Positions 14,560 through 19,081 of a stretch of 19,081 nucleotides of DNA are shown here, piece by piece. The stretch lies in assembly GCA_964585635.1 (NCBI GenBank), contig CAZPEV010000052.1, forward strand, positions 1-19,081. Direction: 5' to 3'. This DNA is from CAZPEV01 sp964585635 (GTDB lineage Bacteria; Zixibacteria; MSB-5A5; GN15; JAAZOE01). The notes under the pieces are model-generated. The model saw nothing but the letters and a program-made list of their open reading frames with translations, searched no databases and was not told the DNA's origin. How positions within the stretch are numbered: position 1 is the first letter of the stretch; every line of letters begins with the position of its first letter. Position numbers and translations under genes: made by a program.

Positions 14560-16253
14560 CAGTCCAGCCTCCAGATCAGATCCCAACGCAACTGGCTGTA
14601 CCCGCTGCCCGCCTGCCCCCGGTGATATCGGTACGTGTACTTGACCGCCGATCCGATACGCCGGCTCAGGTCGCTTTCGTGCGCCGCCGCTATATAGAGA
14701 TAATGATTCTTCAAATCACGCCTGTCAATTTGATCTATTTTGCCGGTCACGTGCAACCGGCCGCCTGACCCCTTCCAGACATTGTCGATATATGCCAGGT
14801 ATCCGCCCCGGTCCCCACTGGCGTCATAATTATGGCCCAGAGCGATTCGGGTCTTGATGGCCAAGGCGTCGCGCACCACATCTAATTGCCATCTCCTATC
14901 CGACTGATCGCACAAATATAGAGCCTCATTTCGCCAATAGCAACCGAATTTGATCTGATAGCGAGGACTGACCCGATGCCCCAGCGACGCTCCCACCTCC
15001 GTGGCGTGATCGGTCGGACCCCGCCAGGCGTGACCGACCATGGTCTGCCATCGCCATCGACCCGCTATCTCACAGGCGGTCTTGATTGCCCCTCCCGTCT
15101 CACCGCCGAAGCGATCAGCGAAGCTCAGGTCGATTTCATTTAACCGCGTCGTCCGGTATCGCCGCGCCGAGGGTCCTCCCGAAAACCATGATGGAAAGGA
15201 GCCGCCGTAGTGCCAAGCGGTCATGTGGACTGAGGCCGAGCGCCGTTTCCAGCGCAGTTCACCGGCCCCAGCCATAGACAATACGTGGTTATTCATGGCC
15301 CCGGCGAATTCGCCGTCGACCATAAGCCATCGGCTTCTTTCCGCGCTGCTTGCCGAGAGAAGCAGGGCGCGAGCGGCGGCGGCGGTCCGGCGATTCTTCA
15401 GAATCCCGTACCCGGCCGATAGCTGCACGGGAACAAAGGAAACGGAAATCGGCAGTGATAGGCCGAACCATTCTTTCTGATGCGACTCGGTGCGATCGAC
15501 ATCATAGGCTATTTTACCTGCGGCGCTATCGTGATTGATGGTCAAACAGACCCCGTTCGAACCGCTGTACCTGGGGAACAGAAATCGCTCCAGATTGCCG
15601 GAAGAATCGGTTGCGCTCAGCAGCCGCCCATGATGCCCATAGGTCAGACCCAGCCCGAACCGTTCCCCATAATTGCCGACCGTCAAGCGGCATCGTTCCC
15701 GACCGCCGTTGGTAACGATATATTCCAGGAATCGGCGCGACCAACGGGTGGCACCGGAATATCCCTGATAAATCTCGCCATAAAATCGCATTCCCCCTGA
15801 TGACTTCTGCAGGCGGTACATCTGGCTCTCCGGCCTTTCCGGGGACAATGGCTGATACCGCCGATAGAGGACGCCATCCCCCCTACCGGAAAGCCCACCC
15901 GGCCTCTTGGGCGCGGCTGGCCTCGATGAATCGGGTTCCGGCTGTAGCAAGGGATTGGCGGAGAGTCCCGCCAGTATATCCGGAATCCGGCATAGATAGG
16001 CCGAATCGGCAGCGGTCAGCGCCGCTTGTGATGATATTTCCAGCAGCGTCTGATATTGATCATAATCAATAAAGCCGGTCTCAAACGCCTCCGTGATTTC
16101 CTCGGGATCAAGCGAAATCTGAGGATCAACCGCTTGCTGGGCTCGCAACAGGCCAACACCGCCGACCAGCAATGTCGCCATAACACAGGCCGCCTGGGGT
16201 AGAGTCAACTGAGACCAATACCCATGAAATAATCCATACCGGTTCTGATGCAT
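14559..16253 (-). CDS. Outer-membrane beta-barrel protein with N-terminal helical (HhH-like) segment
   Basis: 564 aa. A long n-region precedes a signal anchor or peptide at ~20-39 (VMATLLVGGVGLLRAQQ); Met25 is an alternative start. Residues ~48-98 (PEEITEAFETGFIDYDQYQTLLEISS...LTAADSAYLCRIPDILAGLS) resemble the helix-hairpin-helix-like N-terminus of a family of Bacteroidetes-type outer-membrane proteins. After a Pro-rich linker (~105-145) the rest (~150-564) is a run of amphipathic beta-strands with Arg/Tyr/Gly-rich turns, ending in the aromatic strand LRWDLIWRLD as expected for a barrel. It is the first gene of the three-gene operon, with its own promoter and a hairpin-rich leader. GAGG lies upstream of the ATG. 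Specific function unknown. Confidence 0.8.
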   Translation of the reverse strand: MHQNRYGLFHGYWSQLTLPQAACVMATLLVGGVGLLRAQQAVDPQISLDPEEITEAFETGFIDYDQYQTLLEISSQAALTAADSAYLCRIPDILAGLSANPLLQPEPDSSRPAAPKRPGGLSGRGDGVLYRRYQPLSPERPESQMYRLQKSSGGMRFYGEIYQGYSGATRWSRRFLEYIVTNGGRERCRLTVGNYGERFGLGLTYGHHGRLLSATDSSGNLERFLFPRYSGSNGVCLTINHDSAAGKIAYDVDRTESHQKEWFGLSLPISVSFVPVQLSAGYGILKNRRTAAAARALLLSASSAERSRWLMVDGEFAGAMNNHVLSMAGAGELRWKRRSASVHMTAWHYGGSFPSWFSGGPSARRYRTTRLNEIDLSFADRFGGETGGAIKTACEIAGRWRWQTMVGHAWRGPTDHATEVGASLGHRVSPRYQIKFGCYWRNEALYLCDQSDRRWQLDVVRDALAIKTRIALGHNYDASGDRGGYLAYIDNVWKGSGGRLHVTGKIDQIDRRDLKNHYLYIAAAHESDLSRRIGSAVKYTYRYHRGQAGSGYSQLRWDLIWRLD

Positions 16254-16284
16254 CCCGCCTCTATGAACCAGCGTCTCAAAACTA

Positions 16285-16384
16285 CTGTCGCGACAGAACT
16301 ATGGCACCCATCTGCCGGCGGCAGGGATCGTCCTAACGGCGAGACTATCCGCCGACCGCCGCTTCGATAAACACTAACAAGTGT
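16285..16384 (-). promoter_or_regulatory. Hairpin-rich 5' leader of the barrel operon
   Basis: From the predicted +1 (16384) on the minus strand: ACACT-TGTT-AGTGT (16384-16371) starting exactly at +1; CGGCG-8 nt-CGCCG (16354-16337); CTGCC-GCC-GGCAG (16324-16312); and the perfect 12-bp palindrome CTGTCGCGACAG (16296-16285) about 30 nt before the ATG. The palindrome could instead be an operator. I recognise no known riboswitch class. Confidence 0.4.
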
Positions 16385-16390
16385 GCAATG

Positions 16391-16419
16391 ATACTATTAC
16401 GGTAGGCGACGTTTGTCAA
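16391..16419 (-). promoter_or_regulatory. Sigma-70-type promoter of the barrel operon
   Basis: Perfect -35 TTGACA (16419-16414), 17-bp spacer, -10 TAGTAT (16396-16391, four of six consensus). Predicted +1 near 16384, 131 nt before the ATG at 16253. Confidence 0.7.
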
Positions 16420-16454
16420 TACCTAAAGACAACTGAAAAGGAAAGCCGCATAAT

Positions 16455-17891
16455 TTAAGTCTTGTTTTGCCCGTATTTCTTCAATTTGCGATACAGCGTC
16501 CTCTGGCCGATGCCAAGCTTCTTGGCGGCCTCACGCCTGTTCCCGCCCACCCCGCTCAGCGTTTGCTTGATCAGGTCTTCTTCTACATCCTCAATTGTCG
16601 CCCCGGTAGTCGGGCCGGCAGCGTCATGATCGCCGGCGGCATCATTCGCAGAGGGCAAATTATCAATAATCAAGTTGCGCAACAAACGCACCTCCTGACC
16701 CAGCGACAGGAGCGCCTGATATATAAGTTGAAACTCCGCATCTTGCGGGCTCTTGCCGGTGACGACCGGAAGATGCCGTTCCACATATCCCTGCTCTTCG
16801 ATGAACTGCGTCACCCGCTGCTCGGAAATCTCCCCCGTGGCTCCGCTAACCATCATCCGGCTGACGAAACTCCGCAGCTGCCGAACGTTTCCCGGCCACC
16901 CGAACCTGACCAATAGCTCCATCGCCCGTTCCGAAAATCCCCGAACCGATCCCGTCTGTTCGGCAAAAAAATGATTCAACAGCGGCATGATGTCGGCCTG
17001 GCGCTCATGCAGACCGACCAGCGTGATTCTGATCGCCCCCAAACGGTAATAAAGATCTTCACGGAATTTCCCTTCGGCAATCGTGTCGGTAAGCTCGCGG
17101 TTGGTGGCGGCCACAATTCGCACGTCGGTGTGTACCAACTCCCCTCCCCCCACCCGGTAGAAGCTGCCTTCCTCCAACGCCCGCAGAAGCTTCACCTGCA
17201 GGGAACTTGAGGTCTCGCCGATTTCGTCGAGAAACACCGTGCCACCGTCGGCCCGCTTGAAGATTCCCTCGCGACGGCCGATGGCGCCGGTGAACGCCCC
17301 TTTCTCATGTCCAAAGAGCTCCGATTCCAGAAGCCCCTCGGCCAGCGCACCGCAATTGACCGCGACAAACGGCTTCAGCCGCCGCTCCGAGTGCTGGTGC
17401 AGAGCCCGCGCCACCAGTTCCTTACCGGACCCGGACGGCCCGATGATCAAGGTCGATATATCAGTCGGGGCGACCTGGGAGATCAGCTCGGCCGCCCGCT
17501 TGAGAGCGACCGATTTGCCAACCATTCGGTATTCCTCCAGCAAGCGCTTCACCCGCAAACACCCTTTGACCCGGGTTTCAAATTCCCCCTTGGTGATAGC
17601 CGGCGGTACGACGGCGTCGATCATATAAGCCGGCAGATGATGGGCCTCATCCTCCGCCAAAAGCCAGAAGTCGCTCAGCGGCGTCCGCCGGTACAGCCGC
17701 AACACCAGCGAATCGGCGTACTGCGGATGCCCCGTGTCGAACAACAGAATGGGAAACCGTTCGTGCTTGACTGCCTCGACCACCTCCGATGGCTCGGCGG
17801 TCGTGAGAATCGACACCGCTTCCGACGACAGCCGCGCCAGGTGATGCGACGGGTCGGCAAAAAACAACAGATCGGGCCGCGCTGATCTCAC
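16455..17891 (-). CDS. Sigma-54-dependent transcriptional activator with partly degenerate receiver domain
   Basis: 478 aa. Residues ~7-115 look like a receiver domain: the phosphoacceptor position (LLFDTGHP, Asp52) and the lysine (AITK, Lys101) are present, but the acidic pocket is reduced to one residue (FFADPS, Asp13) and the Thr/Ser switch residue is missing, so control may not be by ordinary phosphorylation. The AAA+ domain is complete: Walker A GPSGSGKE (151-158), the sigma-54 contact loop GAFTGA (198-203), Walker B GGTVFLDE (Asp222-Glu223), and the FREDLYYRL and FGWPGNVRQL motifs. A Fis-type helix-turn-helix ends the protein (GNRREAAKKLGIGQRTLYRKLKKYG). The start GTG at 17891 overlaps the exoribonuclease stop (GTGA), so the genes are coupled. 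A sigma-54 promoter at 10794-10807 is a candidate target. Confidence 0.95.
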   Translation of the reverse strand: MRSARPDLLFFADPSHHLARLSSEAVSILTTAEPSEVVEAVKHERFPILLFDTGHPQYADSLVLRLYRRTPLSDFWLLAEDEAHHLPAYMIDAVVPPAITKGEFETRVKGCLRVKRLLEEYRMVGKSVALKRAAELISQVAPTDISTLIIGPSGSGKELVARALHQHSERRLKPFVAVNCGALAEGLLESELFGHEKGAFTGAIGRREGIFKRADGGTVFLDEIGETSSSLQVKLLRALEEGSFYRVGGGELVHTDVRIVAATNRELTDTIAEGKFREDLYYRLGAIRITLVGLHERQADIMPLLNHFFAEQTGSVRGFSERAMELLVRFGWPGNVRQLRSFVSRMMVSGATGEISEQRVTQFIEEQGYVERHLPVVTGKSPQDAEFQLIYQALLSLGQEVRLLRNLIIDNLPSANDAAGDHDAAGPTTGATIEDVEEDLIKQTLSGVGGNRREAAKKLGIGQRTLYRKLKKYGQNKT

Positions 17892-19081
17892 GGTTGCTTC
17901 CTCCGCGAAGGACGGCGGCCGGCTCGTTTTTTTATTTCCTGAACCGCCGACGCCAGGAACAGGTCGATTTCGCGAGCCTCGATGTCGACCTTCAACACCC
18001 CGACCGTCACCCTGTCTCCCAATCGGAAGACTCGTCCCCGCCGTCGTCCGACCATGCGATAACCCGCCTCATCATAGGAGTAGTAATCATCATCAAGGGT
18101 GGAAACCCGGACTAATCCCTCGCACCCCGGTCCGGTCAGACGGACGAAGAAACCGAAATTAATCACCCCGGAGATTATCCCCTCATACTGCGAACCGATT
18201 TGCTTGGCCATGTACGCCACCTGCTTGGCTTTCACCGCCTCCCGCTCCGCCTCCATCGATCGCCGCTCCATGTCCGATGATTGCTTGCCGACGTTGGTGA
18301 GGATCGGCCCCAACTTCTGCGCCAGGCGAACCGGATACCGGCCATTATGCAACTGCTTCAACAGCCGATGCACCAGAAGGTCCGGGTAACGCCTGATGGG
18401 GGATGTGAAGTGCAGATAATGACTGAACGCCAAGCCGAAATGGCCGATATTCTCCGGCTGATAAACCGCCTTTTTCAATGACCGCAGCAGCAACTCGTTA
18501 AGCAGTTCTTCCTCCGGCTTCCCCTTTATCAAGTTGAGGAACCGGGCCAAGTCGCCGGTCGGCATGTTGGGCGAAACGGGAAAGCGGTACCCAAAAGCGG
18601 TCACGAATTGCGAGAACGCCTCCAGCCGCTCCAGGTCGGGGCGGTCATGAACGCGATACAGTATCGGCTGGGCGGTGCGGAAAAAATGCAGCGCCACCTG
18701 ACGATTGGCCGCCAGCATGAACTCCTCGACCAACCGGTGCGACTCCATCCGTATCCGATTCCCGATGTCGATGACGTTTCCCTTTTCATCCAGGATAATC
18801 TTCGCTTCCGGCAGGTCGAAATCGAGGGAGCCGGCCTCCTGCCGGCGTTGAAGAAGAATCCGCGCCAACTCCCGCATCACCAGCAGATTCTCCGCCACCC
18901 GGCCCACGCCGGTCGAAGGCTGCCCGCCGTCAAAAAACTCTTGCACCTCCTCATAGGTTAGCCGCGCCCGGGAACGAATCACGGAGGGGAACAACTCATA
19001 CTCGATGACCTTCCCTTCCCGGTCGAAGGTGATGAAAATGGAATAGGCCAGGCGCTTCTTGGTCGGGCGCAAAGAACAGAC
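17888..19081 (-). CDS. rnr: RNase R/RNase II-family 3'-5' exoribonuclease, C-terminal part
   Basis: The reading frame continues beyond 19081: the first codons read V-C-S-L-R-P, the conserved CSLRP segment in the middle of the RNB catalytic domain, so the true N-terminus (cold-shock domains and catalytic Asp cluster) is outside; a TTG at 19072 is not the start. 397 residues are visible. Seen here are RLAYSIFITFD, the SxxRLTYEEVQ stretch, EFMLAANRQVA, the diagnostic HFTSPIRRYPDLLVHRLL, and an S1 RNA-binding domain near the C-terminus (YEGIISGVINFGFFVRL...EGLVRVSTL...FRLGDRVTVGVLKVD), followed by a short Lys/Arg tail (KKRAGRRPSRRKQP). The basic tail and S1 domain favour RNase R. The enzyme degrades structured RNA in the cytoplasm. 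Confidence 0.93.
   Translation of the reverse strand, partial: VCSLRPTKKRLAYSIFITFDREGKVIEYELFPSVIRSRARLTYEEVQEFFDGGQPSTGVGRVAENLLVMRELARILLQRRQEAGSLDFDLPEAKIILDEKGNVIDIGNRIRMESHRLVEEFMLAANRQVALHFFRTAQPILYRVHDRPDLERLEAFSQFVTAFGYRFPVSPNMPTGDLARFLNLIKGKPEEELLNELLLRSLKKAVYQPENIGHFGLAFSHYLHFTSPIRRYPDLLVHRLLKQLHNGRYPVRLAQKLGPILTNVGKQSSDMERRSMEAEREAVKAKQVAYMAKQIGSQYEGIISGVINFGFFVRLTGPGCEGLVRVSTLDDDYYSYDEAGYRMVGRRRGRVFRLGDRVTVGVLKVDIEAREIDLFLASAVQEIKKRAGRRPSRRKQP

Overview
The window reads as a chromosomal segment of a Gram-negative, moderately GC-rich bacterium. Fourteen of the fifteen genes I accept lie on the minus strand. Three features point to the FCB superphylum, most likely an uncultured lineage such as Zixibacteria: a lamin-tail protein ending in a FlgD-like Ig domain, PorV/PorQ-like and other outer-membrane barrel proteins, and a giant secreted protein of cysteine-rich Ig-like modules. 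This placement is inference from protein style; no rRNA or taxonomic marker is present.

Layout in the direction of minus-strand transcription (right to left). (1) 19081-16455: the 3' part of an RNase R/II-family exoribonuclease, translationally coupled (GTGA overlap) to a sigma-54 activator with a partly degenerate receiver. (2) 16419-12899: a sigma-70-type promoter, a ~130-nt hairpin-rich leader, then three tightly coupled exported proteins: an outer-membrane barrel, a lamin-tail/FlgD-like protein and a PorV-like barrel. (3) 12826-12150: a small AT-richer patch with a hypothetical multi-pass membrane protein and a convergent, highly charged ~48-aa ORF on the plus strand. (4) 12105-10928: a dGTPase-like HD hydrolase whose promoter predicts a leaderless mRNA. 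(5) 10807-5317: a canonical -24/-12 (sigma-54) promoter, then a small unknown protein, DNA polymerase III delta (holA), an ECF sigma factor, its zinc-finger anti-sigma factor with a large extracytoplasmic part, protein-L-isoaspartate methyltransferase (pcm), a PspC-domain protein and a LiaF-like protein, closed by a rho-independent terminator. The last five look like an envelope-stress/repair module. (6) 5261-4439: an orphan amino-acid-binding lipoprotein with an operator-like palindrome. (7) 4155-1: a strong promoter, a 5'-terminal hairpin, a ~200-nt leader and a giant protein (at least 1307 aa) that continues beyond position 1.

The giant gene has no stop in the window and could be overlooked by a start-to-stop ORF search, but it is open from 3921 to 1 without a frameshift. 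Its modules show co-varying cysteine pairs and a 1023-bp super-repeat. The other points I consider most worth checking are the sigma-54 promoter in front of the holA/sigma-factor cluster with a sigma-54 activator encoded 6 kb away, the recurring hairpin placed exactly at +1 of two predicted transcripts, and the dgt promoter placed so that +1 is the start codon.
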